This document shows positions 43,861 through 54,293 of a stretch of 64,000 nucleotides of DNA, one piece after another (position 1 is the first letter of the stretch; each line of letters opens with the position of its first letter). A model generated the notes under the pieces. The model did no database searches, had not been told where the DNA came from, and worked only from the letters and a program-made list of their open reading frames with translations. A program made the translations under genes and the position numbers. Origin of the DNA: Alphaproteobacteria bacterium (GTDB lineage Bacteria; Pseudomonadota; Alphaproteobacteria; Rhodobacterales; Rhodobacteraceae); assembly GCA_030425925.1 (NCBI GenBank), contig JAUHZO010000021.1, positions 1 to 64,000 on the forward strand. The letters are read 5' to 3'.

Positions 43861-44751
43861 ATGCGGCACTCGATGACGGGCTTTGCGGTGCGCCAGGGCG
43901 GCAGGCTGGGGCTGGGCTGGACCTGGGAGCTGCGCGGCGTGAACGGCAAGGGGCTGGACCTGCGCCTGCGCCTGCCCGACCGGGTCGAGGGGCTGGAGCC
44001 GCTGGTGCGCGCGGCGGCCACGAAACGGCTGGCGCGGGGCAATGTGCAGATCGGGCTCAGGCTGGCCTCGGACGGGGGCGAGGCGGCGCTGCGGCTGGAT
44101 CCTGTACAGATGGGCGTGGTGCTGGACGCCATGGCCGAGATCGAGACCCGGGCGATGGAGGCAGGCCTGTCGCTGGCACCGTCGACGGCGGCCGAGATCG
44201 TGGGATTGCGCGGCGTGCTGAGCAGCGAGGCGGCGGAGGCGGATCCTGAGCCGCTGCGCGCCGCGCTGATGGCGGATTTCGAGGCGGCGCTCGGCGCCTT
44301 TGTCGAGATGCGCGCCAGCGAGGGGGCGGCGCTGGCCGAGGTGCTGGCGCGCCAGCTGAGCGAGATCGAAACGCTTGTCGCCGCCGCCGAAGGCGCCGCC
44401 GCCGCGCGAGGCGACGCGCAGAAGGCCCGGCTGGCCGCACAGCTGGCACGGGTGATGGAGAACACCGACGGCGTGGACCCGGCCCGCGTGGCGCAGGAAC
44501 TGGCGCTGATTGCGGTCAAGTCCGACATCACCGAAGAGATCGACCGCCTGCGCGCCCATGTCACCGCCACCCGCAAGCTCTTGGCCGAGACCGGCAGCAT
44601 CGGGCGCAAGCTGGATTTCCTCTGCCAGGAGTTCAACCGCGAGGCCAATACGCTCTGTTCCAAGTCCGGCGATGCCGAGCTGACGCGGATCGGGTTGTCG
44701 CTCAAGACCGTGATCGACCAGATGCGCGAGCAGGTGCAGAATGTGGAGTGA
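43861..44751 (+). CDS. yicC: YicC-family endoribonuclease
   Basis: 296 aa. The family start RHSMTGFAVRQG, the core WELRGVNGKGLDLRLRLP and the conserved end LDFLCQEFNREANTLCSKS..AELT..GL.LK..IDQMREQVQNVE are all present. E. coli YicC cleaves small RNA RyhB. ATG 43861 fits homologues; ATG 43873 is the alternative. It is 3 bases upstream of gmk, the conserved yicC-gmk pairing. Confidence 0.92.
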   Translation: MRHSMTGFAVRQGGRLGLGWTWELRGVNGKGLDLRLRLPDRVEGLEPLVRAAATKRLARGNVQIGLRLASDGGEAALRLDPVQMGVVLDAMAEIETRAMEAGLSLAPSTAAEIVGLRGVLSSEAAEADPEPLRAALMADFEAALGAFVEMRASEGAALAEVLARQLSEIETLVAAAEGAAAARGDAQKARLAAQLARVMENTDGVDPARVAQELALIAVKSDITEEIDRLRAHVTATRKLLAETGSIGRKLDFLCQEFNREANTLCSKSGDAELTRIGLSLKTVIDQMREQVQNVE

Positions 44752-44754
44752 GCC

Positions 44755-45392
44755 ATGAGCGACCGGCGCGGCCTTCTGATCATCCTGTCCTCGCCCTCGG
44801 GCGCTGGCAAGTCGACCCTGTCGCGCATGTTGCTGGACTGGGACCCCACCTTGCGCTTTTCGATCTCGGCCACCACCCGCGCGCCGCGGCCGGGCGAGGT
44901 GGACGGGCAGCATTACCATTTCCTCGGCGAGGACCAGTTCAAGCGCCAGGTGGGGCAGGGCGGCATGCTGGAGCATGCCCATGTCTTCGGCCATTTCTAC
45001 GGCAGCCCGCGCGCGCCGGTCGAAGAGGCGATCGGGGCGGGCTGTGACGTGCTTTTCGACATCGACTGGCAGGGCGCGCAGCAGATCGTGAACTCGGCCC
45101 TTGGCATGCACACGCTGTCGGTCTTCATCCTGCCGCCCTCGATTGCCGAGCTGCGCCGCCGGCTGGTCAGCCGCGGGCAGGACGCCCCGGAGGTGATCGC
45201 CAGGCGGATGCAGAAAAGCTGGGACGAGATCAGCCACTGGGGCAGCTATGACTACGTTCTGGTGAATGACGATCTGGACGTGACCTTTGCGCGGCTCAAG
45301 ACCATCGTCACCGCCACCCGCCTGCGCCGGCTGCAGCAGCCGAGGCTGGTGGACCATGTGCGCGCGCTGCAAACCGAATTCGAGGAACTGCC

Positions 45393-45396
<4 letters not shown>
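44755..45396 (+). CDS. gmk: Guanylate kinase
   Basis: 213 aa. It phosphorylates GMP to GDP. P-loop [10 protein letters not shown] at residues 12-21; [18 protein letters not shown] is the GMP-binding block; [12 protein letters not shown] and the C-terminal DYVLVNDDL complete the family pattern. The end overlaps the carbonic-anhydrase gene by 4 bases. Confidence 0.96.
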
Positions 45397-45914
<518 letters not shown>

Positions 45915-46073
45915 GGCAGGCGGCCTCCGGGACAGCGGTGCCGGGTGGTTGTTCGGGACGAACCGACGTGGTGGCCGACCCGCCGCCTTGGGTCTCCCGG
46001 ACCGGATGCGCGGCGCAGGCGGGGCCCGGGAGTATTTGCCGGAAAGATGAAAGAGCAGGATCGGGAGAGCGTG

Positions 46074-47249
46074 ATGAAACCCAGTTTGCAGCGGCCGGTG
46101 GTGCCCTTGGAGGGCGTGTCGACGCCGGTGGTCAGCCCGATCATGCCGTCGGTGGTCTATGCCGCCGAAACCCCCGATGTGCTGGACGCGCAGTACGAGG
46201 GACGGGCGCAGGGCTATACCTATGCCCGCGAGGGCCATCCCAACGCCGATCTTCTGGCGCGCCGGATCGATGCGCTGGAGGGGGTCACGGGCGGGATCGT
46301 GACCGGATCGGGCATGGCGGCGGTGAGCGCGGCGCTTCTGGGGCTGTGCAAGGCGGGCGATCACGTGGTGGGGGGCGACCAGCTTTATGGCCGGTCGCTG
46401 CGGCTGATGGCCGAGGATCTGCCGCGGCTGGGCATCGCCACCGCGCTGGCGGATGCCACCGACGCGGCCGCGGTTGCGGCGGCGCTGCGCCCCGAGACGC
46501 GGATGGTGCTGATCGAGGTGGTGTCGAACCCGACGATCCGGATTGCCGATCTGGACGGGATCGCGGCGCTGTGTGCCGCGCGCGGCGTGCTTCTTGCGGT
46601 GGACAACACCTTTACCACGCCGCGTGCGATCCGCCCCTTCGACCATGGCGCGGATATCGTGATCCATTCGGTGACCAAGCTTCTGTCCGGGCATTCGGAT
46701 GCCACGCTGGGCTGGGTGGGCGCGCGCGATTCCGAGGTGGCGGCGCGGCTGAACGTCTTTGCCGTCACCAGCGGTCTGACCGCCAGTCCGTTCGATTGCT
46801 GGCTGGCCGAGCGCGGGCTGGCGACGTTCGATCTGCGCTTTGACCGGGCGCAGGCCAACGCGCAGCGGCTGGCCGATCATCTGGCCGGGGCACCGGGGGT
46901 GCGCCGCGTGCTGTATCCCACACGGCCCGATCATCCCGAGGCCGCGCGCGGGCAATCCCTGCTGCGGGGGCAGGGCTGCAACATGCTGAGTTTCGAGATC
47001 GACGGCGGGCGAGCCGAGGCCAATGCCTTTGCCCGCGGCGCGCAGGGCATCGCCTTTGCCCCCACGCTGGGGGATGTGGGCACCACGCTGTCGCACCCGC
47101 TGTCCTCGTCGCACCGGGCGCTGAGCGCCGAGGCACAGGCGGCGGTGGGGCTGTCGGAGGGGTTCTTCCGGGTCTCGGTGGGGCTGGAGGACCCCGACGC
47201 GCTGATCGCCTGTTTCGACCGCGGGCTGGAGGCGGCGCGGGGCGTGTGA
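46074..47249 (+). CDS. Cys/Met-metabolism PLP enzyme (cystathionine gamma-synthase/lyase family)
   Basis: 391 aa. PLP-binding motifs: GSGMAAVSAAL (about 78-88), Asp177 in AVDNTF and Schiff-base Lys202 in SVTKLLSGHSD. This family includes cystathionine gamma-synthase/lyase and O-acetylhomoserine sulfhydrylase; sequence alone does not select one. ATG 46074 has GGGAG upstream; an earlier ATG 46047 lies in a recurring GTATTT..AAAGATGAAA motif. Confidence 0.85.
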   Translation: MKPSLQRPVVPLEGVSTPVVSPIMPSVVYAAETPDVLDAQYEGRAQGYTYAREGHPNADLLARRIDALEGVTGGIVTGSGMAAVSAALLGLCKAGDHVVGGDQLYGRSLRLMAEDLPRLGIATALADATDAAAVAAALRPETRMVLIEVVSNPTIRIADLDGIAALCAARGVLLAVDNTFTTPRAIRPFDHGADIVIHSVTKLLSGHSDATLGWVGARDSEVAARLNVFAVTSGLTASPFDCWLAERGLATFDLRFDRAQANAQRLADHLAGAPGVRRVLYPTRPDHPEAARGQSLLRGQGCNMLSFEIDGGRAEANAFARGAQGIAFAPTLGDVGTTLSHPLSSSHRALSAEAQAAVGLSEGFFRVSVGLEDPDALIACFDRGLEAARGV

Positions 47250-48286
47250 TGCACGGGCTGGCCGCGGATTTTGTGGCAGCGATCCCGCTGCCGGCCATCC
47301 TGATCCGCCGCGACGAGCGGATCGAGGCGGCCAATGACGGCGCGCGCAAGCTGCTGGGCCCGGGGATCGAGGGCCGGCATTTCATCACCGCGCTGCGCCA
47401 GCCCGGCCTGCTGGACGCCATCGAGGCCTGCCTGCGCGACGGCACGCCGCGGCGCACGCAGTATCTGACCAGCGACGGCCGGCAGGACACCACCTTTCGC
47501 GTCACGGTGCGCGCGGTGATGCTGGAGGCCGGCCGCGGCACGCTGGTGAGTTTCGAGGACATCACCCATGTCGAGCAGATCGGCCAGATGCGGCGCGATT
47601 TCGTCGCCAATGTCAGCCACGAGTTGCGCACGCCGCTGACCGCCATCATCGGCTTCATCGAGACGCTGAAAGGCCCGGCGCAGAACGATCCGGCGGCGCG
47701 TGGCCGGTTCCTCGACATCATGCTGGACGAGGCCTTGCGGATGAACCGGCTGGTGGGCGACCTGCTGTCGCTGAGCAAGGTGGAGGCCGAAGAGCGTGTG
47801 CGCCCCACCGACAGCGTCGACGCGGGCGCGCTGATCGCCTCCACGCTGCACGGGCTGGCGCAGCTGGCCGAGACGGCCGGGGTGACGCTGGACTCGGACC
47901 TGCCGAAGACGCGCTGTGTCATTCCCGGCGATGTCGACCAGCTGCGCCAGGTGCTGACCAACCTGGTGGAGAACGGCATCAAGTATTCCGGGCGCGGCGC
48001 CTCGGTCACGGTCCGGCTGAGCGGCCCGGATTACGAGCCGCAGGTGCGCGGGCAGGGGGTGCGGATCACCGTCACCGATACCGGGCCGGGCATCGACCCG
48101 CTGCATCTGCCGCGGCTGACGGAGCGGTTCTACCGCGTCGACAGCCACCGCTCGCGCGAGATGGGGGGCACCGGGCTGGGGCTTGCCATCGTGAAACATA
48201 TCGTGAACCGCCACCGGGGCCGGTTGCGGGTGGACAGCACACCGGGCGAGGGCACGGTCTTTACCGTGGTGCTGCCCAAGGCGTGA
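47249..48286 (+). CDS. phoR: PhoR-like sensor histidine kinase, no transmembrane segment
   Basis: 345 aa. PAS-like domain (about 5-110), HisKA with phospho-acceptor His124 in VANVSHELRTPLT, N-box Asn242 (LTNLVENGIKYS) and G-box DTGPGI (about 277-282). PhoR identity rests on the adjacent pstSCAB-phoU-phoB. Unlike E. coli PhoR I see no hydrophobic N-terminal helices, so it should be cytosolic or held through partners such as PhoU/PstB. The ATG overlaps the previous stop (TGATG). Confidence 0.85.
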   Translation: MHGLAADFVAAIPLPAILIRRDERIEAANDGARKLLGPGIEGRHFITALRQPGLLDAIEACLRDGTPRRTQYLTSDGRQDTTFRVTVRAVMLEAGRGTLVSFEDITHVEQIGQMRRDFVANVSHELRTPLTAIIGFIETLKGPAQNDPAARGRFLDIMLDEALRMNRLVGDLLSLSKVEAEERVRPTDSVDAGALIASTLHGLAQLAETAGVTLDSDLPKTRCVIPGDVDQLRQVLTNLVENGIKYSGRGASVTVRLSGPDYEPQVRGQGVRITVTDTGPGIDPLHLPRLTERFYRVDSHRSREMGGTGLGLAIVKHIVNRHRGRLRVDSTPGEGTVFTVVLPKA

Positions 48287-48607
48287 GTCGGCGCATGCGC
48301 CTGCAATTCGGGCGATCTGGACAAGATTCAACCTATGCGAAAGTGCGCTTTCGCAAGGCCTGTGTGCCGGGCGGTGGAAAACGGCTTGTCTGCAGGGTCT
48401 TATCGCGATGACTTCACGTCAACCCGGATCGCGACAGTGCCGACAAATGCCGGAAATCCGCGTGTTGCGCCGGATTCCGGCCGCCGCCGCATCCGGGTTC
48501 ATAAAACTGTTACACAATCGTCACAAAACCATAGTGTGGCGCGACTAGCTGTGCGCTCGGAGATCATCGTGGGGATGATCGATTCCTAAGTTCAGGGAGC
48601 TATCTCA
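48287..48607. other. 321-base intergenic region between phoR and pstS
   Basis: No gene. It holds the Pho box (48507-48524) about 85-100 bases before the pstS start, so pstS has its own phosphate-starvation promoter rather than reading through from phoR. Confidence 0.6.
48507..48524 (+). promoter_or_regulatory. Pho box upstream of pstS
   Basis: Two 7-base direct repeats CTGTTAC and TCGTCAC separated by ACAA (11-base period), close to the consensus CTGTCAT-N4-CTGTCAC. A third weaker half (GTTCATA) precedes at 48497. PhoB should bind here. Confidence 0.65.
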
Positions 48608-49645
48608 ATGAAATTCGCAAAACTGACCGCCTCCACTCTGGCGATCGCTTCGGTTGCTTCGGTTGCTGCCGCGCGTGACAACGTCCAGGTTGCCGGTTCT
48701 TCGACCGTTCTGCCCTATGCCTCGATCGTGGCAGAAGCGTTCGGCGAAAACTTCGACTTCCCGACCCCGGTCGTGGAATCGGGCGGTTCGTCGGCTGGTC
48801 TGAAGCGCTTCTGCCAGGGCGTCGGCACCGAGCACACCGACATTGCAAACGCATCGCGCGCAATCCGTGAATCGGAAATCGCCGCCTGTGCCGAAAACGG
48901 CGTGACCGACATCATCGAAGTGCGCATCGGCTATGACGGCATCGTGTTCGCGTCGCAGCTGAACGGCCCGGCCTACACCGCCTTCACCCAGGCAGACCTG
49001 TTCAACGCCCTGGCTCCGAAGGTCATGGTGGACGGCGCTCTGGTCGACAACCCGCACACCAAGTGGTCGGACTTCAACGCCGATCTGCCGGCCGAAGACA
49101 TCCTGGCCTTCATCCCGGGCACCAAGCACGGCACCCGCGAAGTCTTCGAAGAGAAGGTGATCGCGGTTGGCTGTGAAGAAACCGGTGCCATGGCAGCCAT
49201 GATCGCCGGCGGCATGTCGGAAGACGACGCCGAGGACGCATGCCTGGCAGTGATGTCGGACGGCCGCGCCGTGGACATCGACGGTGACTACACCGAGACC
49301 CTGGCCTCGATCGACGCCAACGCAAACGGCATCGGCGTGTTCGGCCTGGCGTTCTACGAGAACAACACCGACAAGCTGAAGGTCGCCACCATGGCCGGTG
49401 TTGCTCCGTCGACCGAGACCATCTCGACCGGCGAATACCCCGTGTCGCGCCCGCTGTACTTCTACGTCAAGAAGGCCCACATCGGCGTGATCCCCGGCCT
49501 GAAAGAGTATGCCGAGTTCTTCGTCTCCGACGAGATCGCCGGCCCCGACGGCCCGCTCGCCGCTTACGGCCTCGTTTCGGACCCGGAACTGGCAGCCACC
49601 CAGCAGATGATCGCTGACGAGCAGGTCATGGGCGAAGGCATGTAA
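48608..49645 (+). CDS. pstS: Phosphate ABC transporter substrate-binding protein
   Basis: 345 aa, periplasmic, signal ending VASVAAA. Phosphate-site segments VAGSSTVLPY (about 27-36), ESGGSSAGL and PGTKHGTRE are visible. Codon use is more biased to C-ending, highly expressed codons than in neighbours. An attenuator hairpin follows, then pstC. Confidence 0.95.
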   Translation: MKFAKLTASTLAIASVASVAAARDNVQVAGSSTVLPYASIVAEAFGENFDFPTPVVESGGSSAGLKRFCQGVGTEHTDIANASRAIRESEIAACAENGVTDIIEVRIGYDGIVFASQLNGPAYTAFTQADLFNALAPKVMVDGALVDNPHTKWSDFNADLPAEDILAFIPGTKHGTREVFEEKVIAVGCEETGAMAAMIAGGMSEDDAEDACLAVMSDGRAVDIDGDYTETLASIDANANGIGVFGLAFYENNTDKLKVATMAGVAPSTETISTGEYPVSRPLYFYVKKAHIGVIPGLKEYAEFFVSDEIAGPDGPLAAYGLVSDPELAATQQMIADEQVMGEGM

Positions 49646-49679
49646 TTCACCCCTGACGGGTTGATTGCAGTCAAATGCC

Positions 49680-49711
49680 AAGGGGCGGCATATTCCGCCG
49701 CCCCTTTCTTC
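49680..49711 (+). terminator. Intra-operon hairpin between pstS and pstC
   Basis: AAGGGGCGGC and its complement GCCGCCCCTT around ATATTCC, then TTTCTTCTTTT. It should terminate much of the transcription after pstS, lowering pstCAB relative to the binding protein, as is usual for ABC operons. Confidence 0.7.
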
Positions 49712-49748
49712 TTTTAGGACCTTTTCCAATCAAGTTTCCGGGGGGCAT

Positions 49749-51371
49749 ATGCCTGTTTTGTGGCTCATACTTATCGTGCTGGTGATCGGCGCGGTTGGCT
49801 TCGTGATCGGCCGTCAGAAGGCGCTCGGCTCTGCCGGCGGCGACAGCCGCGAACTTCACTCGCTGCCGACCTATTACGGGTCGAACGTGTTCATGAAAGT
49901 TGTGGTGCCTGCGCTGCTGCTGATGGTTGTCTGGCTGGTCGTGCAGCCCCTGATGATCGAGAACACGATCTCGAAGATGATCCCGGACAGCGAGATCGAC
50001 GCCGGGTCGAACCTTGGCCTCGTGATGGCCGAGGTGCGCCGCGCCGCCGAAGGGCTGGACAACGCCGTGGCCGCCGGGGCGATCTCGGAAGACATGGCGC
50101 GCAACGCCCGCGCGGATTTCACCGACATGACCACGCGTCTCAAGGACGCCGGACAGATCGTGACCTCGGAAATCACCCAGCCGATCCTGGCTGCGGCGCA
50201 GCAGTACCGGATCTCGACCTCGCGCGGCAGTCTGCTGATGACCATCGCGGTGATCGCCGTGGCGCTGGCCGGGCTGGCCTGGGCCTACATGCAGACGCAC
50301 AAGGATTTCCGCGCCCGCAACGTGGTGGAGCAGGGGGTTCTGGCCATCCTGATCTCAGCGGCGTCGATCGCCATCCTGACGACCATCGGGATCGTCCTGT
50401 CGCTGATCGGCAACACGGTCGCCTTTGCCGATCTCTACGGCGTGGGGCTTCTGGTGCGCGAGCTGGGGCACGAGGAAATCGCGCGCATCGTCGCTGCGGA
50501 CCCTGAGCTTGCCGCCAAGCTGGGCCAGGACTACTCGGACATCGAGTTCGGCATGGAGTATTACAGCGGCTGGGCACGGTCCTGGGCCGGTCTGGCCGAC
50601 TTCTTCACCAATCTCGACTGGGCGCCCAGCTTCTCGGGTCGTGGCGGGGCATCGTCGCTTGGGATCATCCCGCTGCTCTGGGGCACGCTCTACATCTCGG
50701 TGGTGGCGCTTGTGGTGGCGGTGCCGATCGGCCTGTTCGCCGCGGTCTACCTGTCGGAATATGCCTCGAACCGCGTGCGCAGCTTTGCCAAGCCGATGCT
50801 GGAGGTGCTGGCCGGCATCCCCACCATCGTCTACGGTCTGTTCGCGCTGCTGACCATCGGGCCGATCCTGATGTCGGTCTTCGGGGACAACACAGTGGGC
50901 TGGATGCAGGGGCAGCGCGCCGTGCTGACGGCCGGTATCGCCATGGGCATCATGCTGATCCCCTTCGTCAGCTCGCTGTCGGACGACATCATCAACGCGG
51001 TGCCGCAAGCCATGCGCGACGGCTCTTACGGGCTGGGTGCGACCAGGTCGGAAACCATCCGGCAGGTTGTCCTGCCCGCCGCCCTGCCGGGCATCGTGGG
51101 TGCGATCCTGCTGGCCGCCTCGCGCGCCATCGGCGAGACCATGATCGTGGTGCTGGGGGCAGGGGCCGCCGCCCGCCTGAGCCTCAACCCGTTCGAGGCC
51201 ATGACCACCGTGACCGCCAAGATCGTGTCGCAGCTGACCGGCGACAGTGACTTTGCCTCGCCCGAGGCGCTGGTCGCCTTCGCGCTTGGCATGACCCTCT
51301 TCCTCATGACGCTGGGGCTGAACGTCTTCGCCCTCTACATTGTCCGCAAGTACCGGGAGCAGTACGACTAA
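49749..51371 (+). CDS. pstC: Phosphate ABC transporter permease PstC
   Basis: 540 aa, longer than E. coli PstC (319). The C-terminal permease part (about 300-540) has the EAA-type loop in YGLGATRSETIRQVVLPAALPGI and AASRAIGETMIV. The N-terminal ~290 residues carry extra TM helices and a helical periplasmic segment, the alphaproteobacterial form. RBS GGGGG before ATG 49749. The TAA overlaps pstA's ATG. Confidence 0.94.
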   Translation: MPVLWLILIVLVIGAVGFVIGRQKALGSAGGDSRELHSLPTYYGSNVFMKVVVPALLLMVVWLVVQPLMIENTISKMIPDSEIDAGSNLGLVMAEVRRAAEGLDNAVAAGAISEDMARNARADFTDMTTRLKDAGQIVTSEITQPILAAAQQYRISTSRGSLLMTIAVIAVALAGLAWAYMQTHKDFRARNVVEQGVLAILISAASIAILTTIGIVLSLIGNTVAFADLYGVGLLVRELGHEEIARIVAADPELAAKLGQDYSDIEFGMEYYSGWARSWAGLADFFTNLDWAPSFSGRGGASSLGIIPLLWGTLYISVVALVVAVPIGLFAAVYLSEYASNRVRSFAKPMLEVLAGIPTIVYGLFALLTIGPILMSVFGDNTVGWMQGQRAVLTAGIAMGIMLIPFVSSLSDDIINAVPQAMRDGSYGLGATRSETIRQVVLPAALPGIVGAILLAASRAIGETMIVVLGAGAAARLSLNPFEAMTTVTAKIVSQLTGDSDFASPEALVAFALGMTLFLMTLGLNVFALYIVRKYREQYD

Positions 51372-52729
51372 TGACCGACGCAAGCATGGACAACGCCGCA
51401 GAGGGCGCACGTCGCACCATCTCGCTGTATGCAGATGACGACCTGACGCGGAAGCGCAACGCCGCCGAAAAGCGGTTCCAGGCCTACGGGATCGCCGCCA
51501 TCGCCGCCGGGCTTTTCTTCCTGATCGTGCTTCTGGTGTCGATCGTGGGATCCGGCGTGGGCGCCTTCCAGCAGACCTTCATCACCGTGCCCGTCTATCT
51601 GGACGAGGCCAAGCTGGACAAGAACGGCAACCGCGATGTCGAGGACATCAAGAAGGTGTCGACCTTCGGCTACAACCCGCTGATCGAGCAGGCGGTGTTC
51701 GACAAGGTCACCGAGAACGGCATCGCCACGCCGCTGGCCAAGCGCGGCGACATGAAGGCGCTGCTGTCGGCCTCGGCCGCCGCACAGGTGCGGGATACGG
51801 TCATCGCCAACCCCGACCTGATCGGCCAGACCGTCGAGTTCCGGATTCTCGCCTCGTCGCGGGTGGACGGATACCTCAAGGGCCGGGTCAAGCGCGAAGA
51901 CGTGGAGCGGGACAAGAACATCGACGCCGAGCATCTTGACCTTGTGGATGCCTTCGTCGCGTCGGGTGTGATCCAGAAGCAGTTCAACGTGGACTTCATC
52001 CTGGGGGCCGACGCCTCCGAAAGCCGGCCCGAACAGGCCGGGATCGGGGTGGCGATGCTGGGATCGTTCTTCATGATGATCGTGGTGCTGCTCCTGTCGC
52101 TGCCCATCGGTGTGGCCGCGTCGATCTATCTCGAGGAATTCGCGCCGCAGAACCGCTGGACCGACATGATCGAGGTGAACATCTCCAACCTCGCCGCGGT
52201 GCCGTCCATCGTGTTCGGTATCCTGGGCCTGGCGGTGTTTATCCAGTTCGCCCACCTGCCGCAATCCGCGCCGCTGGTCGGCGGCCTTGTGCTGACGCTG
52301 ATGACCCTGCCGACCATCATCATCTCGACCCGCGCCTCGCTCAAGGCGGTGCCGCCGTCGATCCGCGATGCCGCGCTGGGTGTGGGGGCGTCCAAGATGC
52401 AGGCCGTGTTCCACCACGTTCTGCCCCTGGCCATGCCGGGCATCCTGACCGGCACCATCATCGGTCTGGCACAGGCGCTGGGAGAAACCGCTCCGCTGCT
52501 GCTGATCGGGATGGTGGGCTATATCGCCACCAACTATCCCGGCGGCATTGCCGAAGGCTTCCTGTCGCCCAACTCGGCCATGCCCGCCCAGATCTACGAA
52601 TGGGCAAAGCGCGCCGACCCGGCTTATTACGAACGCGCCTGGGGCGGCATCATCATCCTGCTGGTCTTCCTGCTGACCATGAACATCATCGCCATCATCC
52701 TGCGCCGCCGCTTCGAGCGTCGCTGGTAA
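51371..52729 (+). CDS. pstA: Phosphate ABC transporter permease PstA
   Basis: 452 aa with a DUF3333-type N-terminal region (about 25-210, one TM then a periplasmic domain) before the permease domain. EAA loop DAALGVGASKMQAVFHHVLPLAMPGI and AQALGETAPLL are typical. Overlaps pstC by one base; pstB follows after 17 bases. Confidence 0.94.
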   Translation: MTDASMDNAAEGARRTISLYADDDLTRKRNAAEKRFQAYGIAAIAAGLFFLIVLLVSIVGSGVGAFQQTFITVPVYLDEAKLDKNGNRDVEDIKKVSTFGYNPLIEQAVFDKVTENGIATPLAKRGDMKALLSASAAAQVRDTVIANPDLIGQTVEFRILASSRVDGYLKGRVKREDVERDKNIDAEHLDLVDAFVASGVIQKQFNVDFILGADASESRPEQAGIGVAMLGSFFMMIVVLLLSLPIGVAASIYLEEFAPQNRWTDMIEVNISNLAAVPSIVFGILGLAVFIQFAHLPQSAPLVGGLVLTLMTLPTIIISTRASLKAVPPSIRDAALGVGASKMQAVFHHVLPLAMPGILTGTIIGLAQALGETAPLLLIGMVGYIATNYPGGIAEGFLSPNSAMPAQIYEWAKRADPAYYERAWGGIIILLVFLLTMNIIAIILRRRFERRW

Positions 52730-52746
52730 GACAAGGGTAGAGAAGC

Positions 52747-53544
52747 ATGTACGACACGCCCAACACGGAGAGAGACGTGGACCAGAAGGAAATCAAGATC
52801 GAGGCGCGCGGCGTTCAGGTGTTCTATGGCACGACCCATGCGATCAAGGACGTGGACGTGGACATCGAGGACAAGACCGTGACCGCGTTCATCGGTCCCT
52901 CGGGCTGCGGCAAGTCCACTTTCCTGCGCTGCCTGAACCGGATGAACGACACGATCGACATCTGCCGCGTCGAAGGCAAGATCGAGATCGACGGCGACGA
53001 CATTTATGACAAGCGCGTCGACCCGGTGCAGCTGCGCGCCAAGGTGGGCATGGTGTTCCAGAAGCCGAACCCGTTTCCGAAGTCGATCTACGACAACATC
53101 GCCTATGGCCCGCGCATCCACGGCCTGGCCAAGACCAAGGCCGACCTTGACGAGATCGTGGAAAAGTCGCTGCGCCGCGGCGCGATCTGGGACGAGGTCA
53201 AGGACCGTCTGCACGCGCCGGGCACCGGCCTGTCGGGTGGTCAGCAGCAGCGTCTGTGCATCGCCCGCGCCGTGGCCACCGAGCCCGAAGTGCTGCTGAT
53301 GGACGAACCCTGCTCGGCGCTCGACCCCATCGCCACGGCCCAGGTCGAGGAGCTGATCGACGAGTTGCGCGAAAACTACTCGGTGGTGATCGTGACGCAC
53401 TCCATGCAGCAGGCCGCCCGCGTCAGCCAGAAGACCGCGTTCTTCCACCTTGGCAACCTTGTGGAATTCGGCGAAACTGGCAAGATCTTCACCAATCCCG
53501 AAGACAGCCGCACCGAAAGCTACATCACGGGACGCATCGGGTAA
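52747..53544 (+). CDS. pstB: Phosphate ABC transporter ATPase PstB
   Basis: 265 aa. Walker [10 protein letters not shown] (50-58), [23 protein letters not shown] (PstB-specific Q-loop, split here by length), signature LSGGQQQRL, Walker [14 protein letters not shown]. Energises PstCA uptake. Confidence 0.96.
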   Translation: MYDTPNTERDVDQKEIKIEARGVQVFYGTTHAIKDVDVDIEDKTVTAFIGPSGCGKSTFLRCLNRMNDTIDICRVEGKIEIDGDDIYDKRVDPVQLRAKVGMVFQKPNPFPKSIYDNIAYGPRIHGLAKTKADLDEIVEKSLRRGAIWDEVKDRLHAPGTGLSGGQQQRLCIARAVATEPEVLLMDEPCSALDPIATAQVEELIDELRENYSVVIVTHSMQQAARVSQKTAFFHLGNLVEFGETGKIFTNPEDSRTESYITGRIG

Positions 53545-53547
53545 TTG

Positions 53548-54288
53548 ATGCCGGAACTTCGCGAACACATCCAGCGGGCCTTCGATCGTGACCTCGAAGG
53601 CATCCAGGCGCAGATCATGAAAATGGGCGGTCTTGTCGAGGCCGCCATCATGAAGGCCGCCACCTCGCTGGAGACGCGCGACGAGGAACTGGCCGAAGAG
53701 GTGCGCCGCGGCGACGCGGCCATCGACAGTCTCGAAGAGATCCTGAACGAAGAGGCTGCGCGGGTCATCGCGCTCCGCGCGCCCACGGCGTCGGACCTGC
53801 GCATCGTGCTGAGCGTGATGCGCATGTCGGCCAACCTGGAACGCATCGGCGATCTGTCCAAGAACATGGCCAAGCGCACCGGCGTGCTGGTGCAGATGCA
53901 TCCCATCGGCGGCACCTCGGCCTCGCTCCGCCGCATGGCGCGCGAAGTGGAGCTGATGCTGAAGGATGCGCTGGACGCCTATATCCAGCGCGACGAGGCG
54001 CTGGCGCTGGACGTGATCGACCGCGACCGCGATGTCGACCAGATGTACAATACCCTGTTCCGCGAGTTCCTGACCTTCATGCTGGAAGACCCGCGCAACA
54101 TCACCGCCTGCATGCATCTGCATTTCATCGCCAAGAACATCGAGCGCATGGGCGACCATGTGACCTCGATTGCCGAGCAGGTGGTGTTCCTGACCTCCGG
54201 GCGCAAGCCTGACGACGTGCGCATCAAGCAAGACCGCACCTCGTCTGACGCTGCGCTCAGCACCGGTCTGGACAAAGATAAGGACTAG
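53548..54288 (+). CDS. phoU: Phosphate-signalling regulator PhoU
   Basis: 246 aa, two three-helix PhoU repeats with acidic metal-binding E/D-x3-D motifs (EEVRRGDAAID; DRDRDVDQMYN) and the second-repeat NIERMGDH. It links Pst transporter state to PhoR, keeping the regulon off at high phosphate. ATG 53548 follows the pstB TAA by 3 bases. Confidence 0.95.
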   Translation: MPELREHIQRAFDRDLEGIQAQIMKMGGLVEAAIMKAATSLETRDEELAEEVRRGDAAIDSLEEILNEEAARVIALRAPTASDLRIVLSVMRMSANLERIGDLSKNMAKRTGVLVQMHPIGGTSASLRRMAREVELMLKDALDAYIQRDEALALDVIDRDRDVDQMYNTLFREFLTFMLEDPRNITACMHLHFIAKNIERMGDHVTSIAEQVVFLTSGRKPDDVRIKQDRTSSDAALSTGLDKDKD

Positions 54289-54293
54289 GACCC

